From assembly GCF_009176545.1 (NCBI RefSeq), contig NZ_VTOJ01000001.1, positions 620,001 to 684,000 of the forward strand: a DNA stretch of 64,000 nt, in the 5' to 3' direction. Made by a program: the position numbers and the translations under genes. The stretch is from Salinigranum salinum. GTDB lineage: Archaea > Halobacteriota > Halobacteria > Halobacteriales > Haloferacaceae. Positions 26,219 through 35,794 of this stretch are shown piece after piece (positions within the stretch are counted from its first letter, which is position 1; every line of letters begins with the position of its first letter). The notes beneath the pieces were generated by a model. The model was not told where the DNA came from and searched no databases. It saw only the letters and a program-made list of their open reading frames with translations.

Positions 26219-28843
26219 TCAGTCGCCACGCTCGTCGGCCGCGTCGCCGTCGGTGGTCCCCTCGCCGTCGACCGACCCGCTCTCGTCGCGGTCGACGACG
26301 TCGACGCCGACGAACTCGAACCGTGCACCGCCGTCGCGTCCCTCCGTGACGCGGACGTCCCACCCGTGGTCGTCGGCGATCCGCCCGACGATGTCGAGCC
26401 CCAGTCCCGTCCCCGACGAGGCCGTCGAGTACCCCGGTTCGAAGACTCGCTCCCGGTCGTCGGGCGGGATGCCGGAGCCGTCGTCCTCGACGAAGAACCC
26501 CGGTTCGTCCGCCAGCGGCCCGACGCGGATCTCGACGTCGACAGCCGCCGCCCCGTCGACCCCGCGCCCGTGAGTGGTCTGCCCGTTCGTCGCGCCGTCG
26601 GTGCTGGACTCGTCGAACCGGGTCCGACTGGCCGCAGGGCCGTGTCCTGCGCTCTCTCCACGCACCCGCGAGCGGGGAGTCGTCGAGCCGTGCTCGACGC
26701 TGTCACCGGATCGCGTCGCCGTCCGGTTGCTCGTCGAGCCGTGCTCGACGGAGTCGTCGGCTTCCAGCCGACTGTTCGTGGAACCGTGTTCCACGCTATT
26801 CCGAAACAGGTTCTCGAACAGTCGCTGGAGGCGGTCGCGGTCGGCCTCGAACCGGAGGTCGGCGGTCACGCTGACCCGTTCGTCGTCGCTCCGCCAGCAG
26901 TCCCCGACGGTCCGTTCGAGCGAGACGGTCGCCGGGTCCTCGACGTCGCCACCGCTCGCGAACGAGAGCACGTCCTCGACGATCCGTTCCATCCGGTCGA
27001 GTGCCGCCTCGGCCGTGTCGAGCTGTTCGGTCGGCTCCCCGTCGGCCGCCCGGGCGAGTCCGACGTTCCCCTGGGCGATGTTGAGCGGTCCCCGGAGGTC
27101 GTGCGAGACGACGGAGGCGAACTCCTCCAGCCGACGGTTCTGTCGCTCGAGTTCGCGTTTCGCGGCCTTCTGCGCCGTCGTGTCGCGAACGACGCAGATC
27201 AGTCCGCCGTTGGGTAACCCCGTCAGCGAGACCTCCTGTGGGAACGTCGTCCCGTCCGCCCGTCGCCCGACGGCCTCCCCCCGCCACCGTCCGTCCGCTT
27301 CGACCGCGGGAAACGCCTCGTGCTCGATCCGCCTGCGCTCGTCGGGATCGTAGAGACAGCGCCACGACCGTCCGACCAGGGTCTCGCTGTCCACGTAGCC
27401 GTACAGCGTCGCGTGGGCCTCGTTGACGTAGTCGAACGTCCCGTCGTCGTCGAGGATCGCCATCCCGTCCATCGACGCCTCCATCGCCTCCGCCTGCGTC
27501 ACCACCGCCCGTGCCCGTCGTCGTTCCGTCACGTCGACGAAGAGCGTGAGCGTCCCGACCGGATCGCCGTCCGCGTCGTACCGGGGTACCGCACGGAGCA
27601 GCGTCTCGATGACCTCGCCGTCGGCTGTCACCAGCTGCCGTTCCTCGCTGGTGAACTCCCCGCCGAGCGCACGGGCGAATCCTCCCTCGTCGAGCAGTTT
27701 CGCGGCCGAATCGGCCGTGTACAGCTCCGCGAGCGGCACCCCCACGACGTCCTCGCGGTCGTACCCCAGCCGCTCGAGGAACCGCTGGTTGCAGCCGCTC
27801 ACGATCGGGACGCCGTCTTCCTCGCGCGTCATGGCGTACATCACCGGCGCGGTCTCGAAGAGGTCCTGGTACTGCCGTTCGAGGTGTTTCTGGACGCGAA
27901 TGGCGTCGATCGCGTGCCCGACCGCCTCGCCCAGGTCGCGCAGCAGGACACACTCCCTGTCGTCGAACGCGTCGGGGCAGTCGGCGTAGACGGCTAACAC
28001 GCCGTAGGTCGCCCCGTCGTGTACCAGCGGCACGCCCGCGACCGACTGGAACCCCCGGTCGAGCGCCCGGTCGCGCCACGGCGCGAACGACGGGTCGTCT
28101 CGAACGTCCTGGGCGACGCTCACTCGCCGCTCGCGGATCGCTGTCCCCGCCGGTCCTCGACCCGTCGGGCTGTCGTCGGTCGTGACCGTGATCTCCTCGA
28201 GATACCCCTGGTCGACGCCGGCGGAGGTCCGGGGCACGATCCGTCCGCTGGACTCGTCGGTCCCGTCGACCTCACCGATCCACGCGAACCGGTAGGGTTC
28301 GGAGGCGGCGATCCGATCACACACCGCCTGTTCGATCTCCTCGCGGGAGGTGGCGCCGACGAGTGCACGGATGACGTCGCGGACGAGCTCTCCCACCCGG
28401 CGGTGGTGTGCCGCCTCCCGTTCGGCCCGCGACTGCGCGACGGCGTTCCGGATCCGGTTCGCGAGGATGGTGTACCGCTCCCGACCCCCTCGTTTCTGGA
28501 GGTAGTCGGTGACGCCCGCCGAGATCGCCTCGCTCGCGATCTCCTCGCTCCCCTTCCCGGTGACGAGTACGAACGGGACGTCGGGGAACCGCTCGCGCAC
28601 GGCGTCGAGGAACTCCAGTCCGTCCATGCCGGGCATGTCGTAATCCGAGACGACGCAGTCGAACGGCTCCGCGGCGAGCCGGTCGAGCCCGTCGACCGCC
28701 CGTTCCTCGACCACGACGTCGAATCGCTCACTCTCGCGGGTGAGAAACTCGGACGCCAGCGTCGCGAAGTCGCGTTCGTCGTCCACGTAGAGGATTCGAA
28801 CCGAATCGCCCCTCTCGGCGCTCGGTTCCCCCCGGCCGACCAT
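26219..28843 (-). CDS. Hybrid sensor histidine kinase: receiver-GAF-PAS-PAS-HisKA-HATPase
   Basis: An 874-residue cytoplasmic sensor kinase. Domain order: receiver (about 15-130, ILYVDDERDF with phospho-acceptor Asp in CVVSDYDMPGMDG), GAF (about 160-310), PAS (about 325-440), PAS (about 455-570), HisKA with the H-box VVSHDLRGPLNIAQGN, then HATPase with N-box FENLFRNSVEHGS, G1 DDGSGIPPDDRERVFEPGYS, and G2 GTGLGLDIVGRIA. No membrane segment is seen. Between N-box and G1 there is an unusual low-complexity insertion built on repeated SVEHGST (see repeat at 26682-26794). No cognate regulator is adjacent; the N-terminal receiver may be the input or output. Confidence 0.9.
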   Translation of the reverse strand: MVGRGEPSAERGDSVRILYVDDERDFATLASEFLTRESERFDVVVEERAVDGLDRLAAEPFDCVVSDYDMPGMDGLEFLDAVRERFPDVPFVLVTGKGSEEIASEAISAGVTDYLQKRGGRERYTILANRIRNAVAQSRAEREAAHHRRVGELVRDVIRALVGATSREEIEQAVCDRIAASEPYRFAWIGEVDGTDESSGRIVPRTSAGVDQGYLEEITVTTDDSPTGRGPAGTAIRERRVSVAQDVRDDPSFAPWRDRALDRGFQSVAGVPLVHDGATYGVLAVYADCPDAFDDRECVLLRDLGEAVGHAIDAIRVQKHLERQYQDLFETAPVMYAMTREEDGVPIVSGCNQRFLERLGYDREDVVGVPLAELYTADSAAKLLDEGGFARALGGEFTSEERQLVTADGEVIETLLRAVPRYDADGDPVGTLTLFVDVTERRRARAVVTQAEAMEASMDGMAILDDDGTFDYVNEAHATLYGYVDSETLVGRSWRCLYDPDERRRIEHEAFPAVEADGRWRGEAVGRRADGTTFPQEVSLTGLPNGGLICVVRDTTAQKAAKRELERQNRRLEEFASVVSHDLRGPLNIAQGNVGLARAADGEPTEQLDTAEAALDRMERIVEDVLSFASGGDVEDPATVSLERTVGDCWRSDDERVSVTADLRFEADRDRLQRLFENLFRNSVEHGSTNSRLEADDSVEHGSTSNRTATRSGDSVEHGSTTPRSRVRGESAGHGPAASRTRFDESSTDGATNGQTTHGRGVDGAAAVDVEIRVGPLADEPGFFVEDDGSGIPPDDRERVFEPGYSTASSGTGLGLDIVGRIADDHGWDVRVTEGRDGGARFEFVGVDVVDRDESGSVDGEGTTDGDAADERGD
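26682..26794 (-). repeat. Three in-frame 17-base palindromes within the histidine kinase gene
   Basis: Perfect 7+3+7 palindromes lie at 26682-26698 and 26733-26749 (GTCGAGCCGTGCTCGAC) and at 26778-26794 (GTGGAACCGTGTTCCAC). Unit spacings are 51 and 45 bases, both multiples of three, so the frame is kept. Each encodes the SVEHGST block next to the ATP-binding N-box. A degenerate fourth protein copy (SAGHGPA) follows on the 3' side. Confidence 0.85.
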
Positions 28844-28925
28844 TTGACGCAGATCACCTCTCCTCGGCTAAAGAAGTTCGTCCCCCGAGATCAGAACTGA
28901 TACCTACTTCGGGGGCGACACGTTC

Positions 28926-29357
28926 TCACGGATCGAGCGAGTCGTCGACGGCGTCGAGGAACGACCGGACGCCCGGGAACGCGTCGGCGTCGAGGCTGGC
29001 CGACACGCCCCGTCCCGGCTCGTCGACGACTCGCACGACGACGCCGTCGGCGAACAGCCTGACGCTCCCTCGAACGTGCCCGAGCGGGTTGCGGCCCTCC
29101 CACTCACGGTCGATAGAGGCGAAGACGTCGTCGTGGCCCACCTCGGCTGCGACCTCTCGAACCGGCGAGTCGTACCGGGCGCTGACGTCGTCGCGGACGT
29201 AGTGGACGTCGAGCACCGGCTCCGCGTCGGTGTCGTAGACGAGGACCGCACGGAGTGCCCCGCCGAACTCGCGGCGGACGGCGGCGGTGACCGCGTCGGC
29301 TACCTCCGTCAGGTCGTGGTTCGATCCTTCGGTCGGCTCGTCCCCGTCCGAGGTCAT
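28926..29357 (-). CDS. Conserved haloarchaeal protein, unknown function
   Basis: A 143-residue acidic soluble protein starting MTSDGDEPTEGSNHDLTEVAD. The core has alternating strand-helix features: ALRAVLVYDTDAEPVLDVHYV, then a helix with YDSPVREVAAEV, and a final strand GVVVRVVDEPGRGV. Similar proteins of this shape are common in haloarchaea but uncharacterised. The ATG at 29357 is chosen over the one at 29372 because it leaves the acidic N-terminus typical of these proteins. It may follow or precede the kinase in function, but the genes are separated by 82 bases and the link is speculative. Confidence 0.7.
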   Translation of the reverse strand: MTSDGDEPTEGSNHDLTEVADAVTAAVRREFGGALRAVLVYDTDAEPVLDVHYVRDDVSARYDSPVREVAAEVGHDDVFASIDREWEGRNPLGHVRGSVRLFADGVVVRVVDEPGRGVSASLDADAFPGVRSFLDAVDDSLDP

Positions 29358-29595
29358 GTGAGGAGGTACCACGACGAACCGGGTAGGTCTTCTGCCCGTC
29401 TTCGCGACCCGGTCCGATCCCCCACCCAGTTCGCCTTCGTCCGTCTCGTTCGCTTCATCCCCCGATTCACCTTCGTCCGTCTCGCTCGCTTCATCGCCCC
29501 GATTCGTCCCGTTGCCCGGCTCACCCCGCCCGTCTCGTTCACCCGCGTCGCACCCAGTTGAACACCCTTATGCCGCCGCCGGTCGAACCCGAGGT

Positions 29596-31461
29596 ATGAA
29601 GATTCTGCCGGATACGAGCGCGGTCGTCGACGGCCGCGTGTCCGAGCGCGTCGACGACGGATCGTACGAGGGGGCGACCATCTACGTCCCCGAGGCGGTC
29701 GTCGGCGAGCTCGAGTCGCAGGCCAACGACGGCCGCGACACCGGATGGGAGGGGCTGTCGGAACTGCAACGGCTCGCGGCGTACGCCGACGCGGACCGGA
29801 TCCACCTGGAGTACGTCGGTCGCCGCCCCAGTGCCCAGGAACAGCGGGCCTCGGGTGAGGGCGACGTCGACGCGCTCATCCGCGACCTCGCGGCCGACCA
29901 CGGCGCGACGCTGCTCACCAGCGACGCCGTCCAGGCGGAGGTCGCCCGGGCGAAACAGATCGACGTCGACGTCGTCGAAGCCAGGGTGAGAGGCTCTGGC
30001 GAGCTGATCATCGCGGACCTGTTCGACGACGAGACGATGTCCGTCCACCTGAAGACGGGGATCCGCCCCAAAGCCAAGCGCGGGTCGCTCGGCGAGATGC
30101 ACTACGAGCGCATCCGCGAGGAAGTCACGGACGAGGGGACGATGAGCGAGTGGGCCGACGACATCGTCAACTCGGCCCGTGCCTCGCCCGAGGGGTTCAT
30201 CGAACTCGACGAACCCGGGATGAAGATCGTCCAGTTCCGCGACTTCCGCATCGCGGTCGCCCATCCTCCCTTCTCGGACGGCATCGAGATCACCGCCGTC
30301 CGGCCCATCGCCAAGACCGAACTCGACGACTACGAGTTCGCCGACGAACTCCGTTCTCGACTCAGGGAGCGCCAGCGTGGCGTCCTCATCTCGGGGGCAC
30401 CGGGGGCAGGCAAGTCCACGTTCGCCCAGGCCGTCGCGGAGTTCCTCAACGACTCCGACTACGCGGTGAAGACGATGGAGAAGCCGCGCGACCTCCAGGT
30501 CGGTCCCGAGATCACCCAGTACACCGCGCTCGACGGGCAGATGGAGAAGACCGCCGACTCGCTGCTCCTGGTGCGCCCGGACTACACCATCTACGACGAG
30601 GTACGGAAGACGAACGACTTCTCGGTGTTCGCCGACATGCGCCTCGCGGGCGTGGGGATGGTCGGCGTCGTCCACGCGACGAGGGGGATCGACGCCCTCC
30701 AGCGCCTGGTCGGGAGAGTCGAACTCGGGATGATCCCGCAGGTCGTCGACACCGTGGTGTACATCGAGGCCGGTCGCGTCGACACGGTGTACGACGTCAC
30801 GACCGAGGTGAAGGTCCCCGAGGGGCTCACCGCGGAGGACCTCGCCCGTCCCGTCATCCAGGTGAAGGACTTCGAGACGGGTCGCCCCGAGTACGAGATC
30901 TACACGTTCAACCGGCAGGTCGTGACGGTCCCGCTCTCCGACGGTGAAAAGACCGATTCCGGCGTCGACCGCCTCGCCCGTCAGGAGATCGAACGCGAGA
31001 TCCGCTCGATCGCCCGCGGTCACGTCGACGTCCAGCTACAGGGGGGGAACAAGGCCGTCGTCTACGTCGACGACGACGACATCTCCTACGTCATCGGCAA
31101 GGGCGGCGGCCGCATCTCCGACGTCGAAGACCGACTGGGGATCGACATCGACGTCCGCACCCACGACGAGAAGCCCGAGAGCGCGTCGGGTGCGTCGGGT
31201 TCGAGCGGTGGCGGCGGCCACGGCAGTGGCGGGAGCGTCGAGGGCGAAATCGTCACTCCCGAGGTCACCTCGCGCCACGTCGTCATCCGGATGGACGAAC
31301 ACGTCGGCGAGACGGTCGAGGTGCGGGCCGACGGCGACTACCTCTTCACCGCGACCGTGGGACGAGGCGGCGACATCCAGGTTTCGAGGGGGAGCGCCAT
31401 CGCCGACGAACTCGAACAGGCGATCGACCGGAAACAGCGGATCACGGTCGTTCCGGCGTAA
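29596..31461 (+). CDS. PIN-domain ATPase with C-terminal KH domain (PilT N-terminal/VapC-like family)
   Basis: A 621-residue archaeal protein with three parts. The N-terminal PIN nuclease fold (MKILPDTSAVVDGRVSERV) has acidic residues at the expected sites, in DTSA and DVDALIRDLA. The central PilT/VirB11-like ATPase domain has Walker A GAPGAGKSTFAQA and Walker B-like LLLVRPDYTIYDE. The C-terminal KH RNA-binding domain has VIGKGGGRISDVED. A Gly/Ser linker (GSSGGGGHGSGGS) separates it from a final TRAM-like strand region. This architecture is conserved in archaea and is thought to act in RNA processing. Start ATG 29596. Confidence 0.92.
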   Translation: MKILPDTSAVVDGRVSERVDDGSYEGATIYVPEAVVGELESQANDGRDTGWEGLSELQRLAAYADADRIHLEYVGRRPSAQEQRASGEGDVDALIRDLAADHGATLLTSDAVQAEVARAKQIDVDVVEARVRGSGELIIADLFDDETMSVHLKTGIRPKAKRGSLGEMHYERIREEVTDEGTMSEWADDIVNSARASPEGFIELDEPGMKIVQFRDFRIAVAHPPFSDGIEITAVRPIAKTELDDYEFADELRSRLRERQRGVLISGAPGAGKSTFAQAVAEFLNDSDYAVKTMEKPRDLQVGPEITQYTALDGQMEKTADSLLLVRPDYTIYDEVRKTNDFSVFADMRLAGVGMVGVVHATRGIDALQRLVGRVELGMIPQVVDTVVYIEAGRVDTVYDVTTEVKVPEGLTAEDLARPVIQVKDFETGRPEYEIYTFNRQVVTVPLSDGEKTDSGVDRLARQEIEREIRSIARGHVDVQLQGGNKAVVYVDDDDISYVIGKGGGRISDVEDRLGIDIDVRTHDEKPESASGASGSSGGGGHGSGGSVEGEIVTPEVTSRHVVIRMDEHVGETVEVRADGDYLFTATVGRGGDIQVSRGSAIADELEQAIDRKQRITVVPA

Positions 31462-31560
31462 GCCCTCTCGCGACCGCCGTCGTGAGCGGTCTCCTCGGAA
31501 CTCGTGCCCGACCTCGGGCGTCTCGATCGGGTCGACATCGAACAGCCGATCGTGTGACGG

Positions 31561-34500
31561 TCAGACCGGCTCGATGCGGTACCAGACCTGCCACGCGTTC
31601 ATGTCTTCGGGATCGACGTGTTCGTCGTCCGGGCGGTACGACCCGAACCAGTCGATCGCTGGCCCGGACAGCACCCGCGTGTAGCTGCCAACGGTGTCGT
31701 CCGGGTCGAACGTGTCGGCCTCAACGCCGTCGATTCGCACGCGGAGCTCGTCGGCCACACGGCCCTCGAATATCGTGGCGTCGAGGTGGATCTCCTCGCC
31801 CGCGTCGATCGAGAACGTTCCGGACTCGGGGAACGAGTTCGTCCGTTCGACACCTCCGTTGCTCGGCGAGTAGACGGTCGTCGTGAACGAGAGCTCGCCC
31901 GCACCCTTGAGCCACGTGTCCTGGTCGTCGAGTATCCGGATCCGTTCCAGGACGACACGGAGCGCCGGTCCGTCGAGCGGGACGGTCTCGCCGGTCTCCC
32001 GGTCGACCCGGACAGTCGGGTCCTCGAAATCGATGCCCGCGGAGTCAGCGAGGGCGGCCGCACGGGCGCGGATGGTGTCGACGCGGCGAGCGAGCACCGG
32101 GTACCAGATGTCCTCGGGTGGCGTGACCGCGAGCCGATCCGCCATCTGCACGAGGAGACGGATCTCCGCGTCAACGATCGCATCGGCCTCCGAGACCTGG
32201 ATGTCGAGCGTGAACCCACCGACTGACCGCTCCTCGCCGCCGCGGATGTGGGTCACGTCCACGACGTACTCCTGCCCCTTCTGCACGTCCTCTGGGAGGC
32301 TGACCGTGACGAGTCCCGCGATACGGTCGTCGTCCGTCGGCGGGAGCGGAACGTAGGTGGCCCCCTCGGGCACGAGCGAGAGCGTGTGAGCGTCCACGAG
32401 TCGCACGTCGTCGGGTGCGTGTCGGAGGTGGCGGAGGTTGATCACGTGCTCGCAGTTCACCCGTGGGAGGTAGAGTTCGACCTGCGCCTCGTCCGGGAGG
32501 TCGTCCCAGTCGAACAGCAGTTCGTCGAACAGGTCACCCGTCGACTGCCAGCGGGCGGCGTCGAGTCGGAGCGGTCGCTCGCGTTCGAGTTCCGCACGGG
32601 CCCGCTCTACGTGTTCCGGGTCGGGGTTCTCGAACCCGTCGAGACGACCCTCGCCGTAGTACGTGAGTTCGCCAGCGCGGACGTGGACCATCGACTCGAG
32701 CTCGTCACCGGAGACGAACTCCATCGGCACGGACGGTGCGGGAACGAGAACACCGTCGGTCCTCTCGGGAACGTGCGTCAAGACCGGCTGTTCGAGGACG
32801 GGACGGAGACGCTTACCCGTATCCAGCTCGAAACTGTGCTGGACCTGGTGGGTCAGGTCGTCCCCGGGGTTGTCCGTCGTGAGGATGACGAGATTTCGCT
32901 GTGCGAGGTTGTCCGAGTTCGCGGGGGTCGACCCGGGGTCGGTCGGATCGCCGTCGTAGTCGATCTCGACGACCATACACTGGTGCGCGTCGCGCATCAG
33001 CGTTCGAATCGGCTGTACTTCCCCCGCGGAGAACCCGCCGTCGGGGTCTGGACCGATGTACGTTGCCGGGAGACGGGCGTCGCTCTGGTTGATGTCGAGA
33101 TAGACGCCGAAGTAGTGGACCCGCTCTTCGCTCGGCCCCGGCGGGAAGTCGTGAACGTTCGTCGGGTCCTCCTGTCCGGTCATCGGGTCCCCGTGCGTTT
33201 CACGCTCCGCGGCGAAGAACGGAATCGAGGTGAGTGGCGCACCGTCAGTATTGGACTCGAAGCCGAGTAACGGGATCTTCTGTCCGCCACCCGCGTCGTG
33301 GGTCCGGTACCCCTCGTCAGGGTCGAACACGAGGTTGCTCGCCGTGTAGCGGAACAGACGGAAGAACGCACGGACCGTCTCGGCACCGCTAGCACCCTGG
33401 AGGCGGACCTTCGCGAGCGCGAAGTTGTGGACGTTCCGCGTCTCTCCCGTGACGCGGTTCGTGATGCTCGCGGAGTACTCGAGTGCCGCCTCGTTTCTGT
33501 TCGTCGGCAGATCGTCGAACGTCTCGGACGTCGAGCCCGTGTTGAGGTTGTCGAGCACCTGCTGGACGAACTGGTTCGGTTGGCCTGCCTGCAGTGTCGC
33601 GTCGAACTTCGTCTCTCCCTCGAAGAGGCGGAACACGCGAGTATCGATACTCAGCCAGGACGGGTCGCCGTCGCGCATGTACGGGTTCGCCTCGTCGAAG
33701 AACCTGAGCTGGCCCGTCTCGGTGGCCTCGTTCCCGGCCCGGTCGGCCGCCGTCATGCGTACCTGCGCCGCGTAGCGTTCGCCGTCCGAGAGCCCCTCGA
33801 ACACGTCCAGCGAGGTGAACACCACGTCGTACCGGTACGTGTAGCGCTGGGGGAGGTTGTCGGCGAGGGTCGGCTCTTCGAGGGTCGGCCCGGACGCGAG
33901 TTCGAGTTCGACGCCGGGGACGGGGTCTCCAGTGGTCGGGTCGACGAGTTCGGGCTCGGGCGCGTGTCCCGGGTCGCCGAACAGGCCCGCGGCGGGGACG
34001 CGCCCCCGGATGAGTCCCTTCACCTCGTCGGACACCTCGGCTGGCCAGTCGATCGGTCCCGGTTCGTTCGTCCGGTCCTGCACCGCGACGATGAGCACGT
34101 CTTCGAACCGGTCGTTCCCGACGGCCATCGCCGATTCGACCTGGTCCCTGCCGAAACTGCTGAGGTCGAAGTACAGGTCGATCTCCGGTGCGTCCTTCTC
34201 CCCGAGCAGGTGGATCGTCGTCTCCTCGCGGTGGACGAACCCGGTGTCGGGGTCCGCGGGGTCGGCCGATCGGAGCGTTCCGACGAGGTCGATCCGACCG
34301 TTCTCGAATCCGACGGCAGGGTTCGCCCCACCCGGATCGTCGGACGTGAACGCCGACCCGAACTGCACGGGAACGACGAACTCGGTCTCGATGTCGAAGT
34401 CGTCGCCCGCCGCCGTATCACCGATGGTGTACGTGTCGGTGACCGTCTCCACGTCCGTGCCGTCTCCGACCATCGGACTCGTCCCGTCGTACACGGTGGC

Positions 34501-35745
34501 GGTGAGTTCGAAGTCGAGCGGACGGTCGTAGGGGTCCTCGGCGTAGCATTTCAGCCGAAGCGTCCCAGACCCAGTGGCGAGGTCTACATCAGGTACGGCC
34601 CCTTCGGGGACGACTCGATCCGAGCTGCTGTCGGGGTCACGGACGATGGTGAGCGCCTGCATTCCGGGGTACGGATCGTCGGTGTCGAGCACCGGTTCGA
34701 AGACGGGTTCGATCACTCGTCCGTCGGCGTTCCACGTCCCGAAACGGGGTTTGCGGAGGTCCCACTGGTTGTCGATCCAGCCGTGCCAGGCGTGGAACCG
34801 AGGGACGTAGTTGTTGTGCTGGATGGGCCCGATGTCGCTGTTGTTTATGTGTCCCGCGCCGTGGATGCCGGTTTCGTTGTCCCCGCCCAACTCCTCGAGA
34901 TCGTTCCACGTGCGGAGGTCGTCGTCCTGAGACGGGTCGTTGGCCCACGGCGACGAGTCGGGTTCCGTCCACGTACTCGGGTTCTGGTCCGCATCGGCGG
35001 GCCGGGGCCATCCCTCACTCATGTTCCTCGGCGTCACCGTCGACTGGCTCGTCCGGCCGAGCCATCTGTTGTAGATGTCGATGTGGTCCGTGTGGAATTT
35101 GATGAAATCCTCGCCGTTTCCCAGCCCGATCCCACCCCGGGTCGTGTGCTGTCCGACCGACGTCTCGAATCCCGGCGTCGGGTCCGACGCCTGTGGCTGT
35201 CCGAAGTGCCAGTTCCAGTGGAGTTGATTGAACGTGTTCGTGAACGGGACCGGTGAGAGCCGAGTGCCGTCGCGGTCGCGGACCTCGACTGGCGGAACGA
35301 CGATGTCCCCGCGGAACGTGTCACGGAGGACGCTTGCCCACTTCACGTAGCCCCAGTACCGGTAGCTGAACGGGGCTTTCTCGGGACCGGCGAGTTCCCG
35401 TCCATCGTTAGCGACTAACGTGAACCGGTCACGAAGCGCCGCACCCAGTGCATCGAGGTTCCCGATACCGGTGAACGTCCCGTCGAGGCCGGGCCCGAGC
35501 GGGACCTCGTTGCCGGTCTCCCACGGTGTCGGGTCTTCACCGGTCCAGGGCAGAACCGGTGGGAGGTTCTCCGACGCTAGCCAGGCCTCGTAGGCGGGCA
35601 GCATTCGGTCGACGTGATGTTCTAGCCACGCCGTGCCCGATGGGTTCGGGTTGTCCTGCACCCAGGTCCGGTGGTTCGGCGTGATCTCTCCCTCGGACCC
35701 TGTCCCGTAGACGAGCCGAGAAACCAGTTCGACGTATGTTGTCAT
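31561..35745 (-). CDS. Giant protein with type-3 copper (tyrosinase-like) N-terminal region
   Basis: A 1394-residue protein. Residues 170-330 show the histidine pattern of tyrosinase/hemocyanin sites. H176 and H180 are in LHWNWH. H218 is in FIKFHTDHIDIYNRWL, aligning with the CuA FLPWHR..E..L motif. H295 and H299 form the CuB HxxxH (IHGAGH), and H318/H321 lie in RFHAWHGWIDNQW. H299 to H321 is 22 residues, a spacing I recall for tyrosinases. From about 350 to the end it is beta-rich, with repeated Ig-like strands, and has DAHQCMVVEIDYD followed by TPANSDNLAQRNL at about residues 950-990. No signal peptide or membrane helix is seen. The ATG at 35745 is preferred to 35790 because of its natural N-terminus (MTTYVELVSRL). 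It lies 49 bases after an Agl23-type gene. Confidence 0.75.
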   Translation of the reverse strand: MTTYVELVSRLVYGTGSEGEITPNHRTWVQDNPNPSGTAWLEHHVDRMLPAYEAWLASENLPPVLPWTGEDPTPWETGNEVPLGPGLDGTFTGIGNLDALGAALRDRFTLVANDGRELAGPEKAPFSYRYWGYVKWASVLRDTFRGDIVVPPVEVRDRDGTRLSPVPFTNTFNQLHWNWHFGQPQASDPTPGFETSVGQHTTRGGIGLGNGEDFIKFHTDHIDIYNRWLGRTSQSTVTPRNMSEGWPRPADADQNPSTWTEPDSSPWANDPSQDDDLRTWNDLEELGGDNETGIHGAGHINNSDIGPIQHNNYVPRFHAWHGWIDNQWDLRKPRFGTWNADGRVIEPVFEPVLDTDDPYPGMQALTIVRDPDSSSDRVVPEGAVPDVDLATGSGTLRLKCYAEDPYDRPLDFELTATVYDGTSPMVGDGTDVETVTDTYTIGDTAAGDDFDIETEFVVPVQFGSAFTSDDPGGANPAVGFENGRIDLVGTLRSADPADPDTGFVHREETTIHLLGEKDAPEIDLYFDLSSFGRDQVESAMAVGNDRFEDVLIVAVQDRTNEPGPIDWPAEVSDEVKGLIRGRVPAAGLFGDPGHAPEPELVDPTTGDPVPGVELELASGPTLEEPTLADNLPQRYTYRYDVVFTSLDVFEGLSDGERYAAQVRMTAADRAGNEATETGQLRFFDEANPYMRDGDPSWLSIDTRVFRLFEGETKFDATLQAGQPNQFVQQVLDNLNTGSTSETFDDLPTNRNEAALEYSASITNRVTGETRNVHNFALAKVRLQGASGAETVRAFFRLFRYTASNLVFDPDEGYRTHDAGGGQKIPLLGFESNTDGAPLTSIPFFAAERETHGDPMTGQEDPTNVHDFPPGPSEERVHYFGVYLDINQSDARLPATYIGPDPDGGFSAGEVQPIRTLMRDAHQCMVVEIDYDGDPTDPGSTPANSDNLAQRNLVILTTDNPGDDLTHQVQHSFELDTGKRLRPVLEQPVLTHVPERTDGVLVPAPSVPMEFVSGDELESMVHVRAGELTYYGEGRLDGFENPDPEHVERARAELERERPLRLDAARWQSTGDLFDELLFDWDDLPDEAQVELYLPRVNCEHVINLRHLRHAPDDVRLVDAHTLSLVPEGATYVPLPPTDDDRIAGLVTVSLPEDVQKGQEYVVDVTHIRGGEERSVGGFTLDIQVSEADAIVDAEIRLLVQMADRLAVTPPEDIWYPVLARRVDTIRARAAALADSAGIDFEDPTVRVDRETGETVPLDGPALRVVLERIRILDDQDTWLKGAGELSFTTTVYSPSNGGVERTNSFPESGTFSIDAGEEIHLDATIFEGRVADELRVRIDGVEADTFDPDDTVGSYTRVLSGPAIDWFGSYRPDDEHVDPEDMNAWQVWYRIEPV

Positions 35746-35794
35746 CGTTCTTCCACCCTTCCCTACGCCTCGTCCGATGTGTAGGGACAAATAC

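Noticed and set aside
33298..35256. A 652-codon plus-strand open frame
   Set aside because: Antisense shadow of the giant copper-type gene, with no domains and Val/Arg/Asp-rich low complexity.
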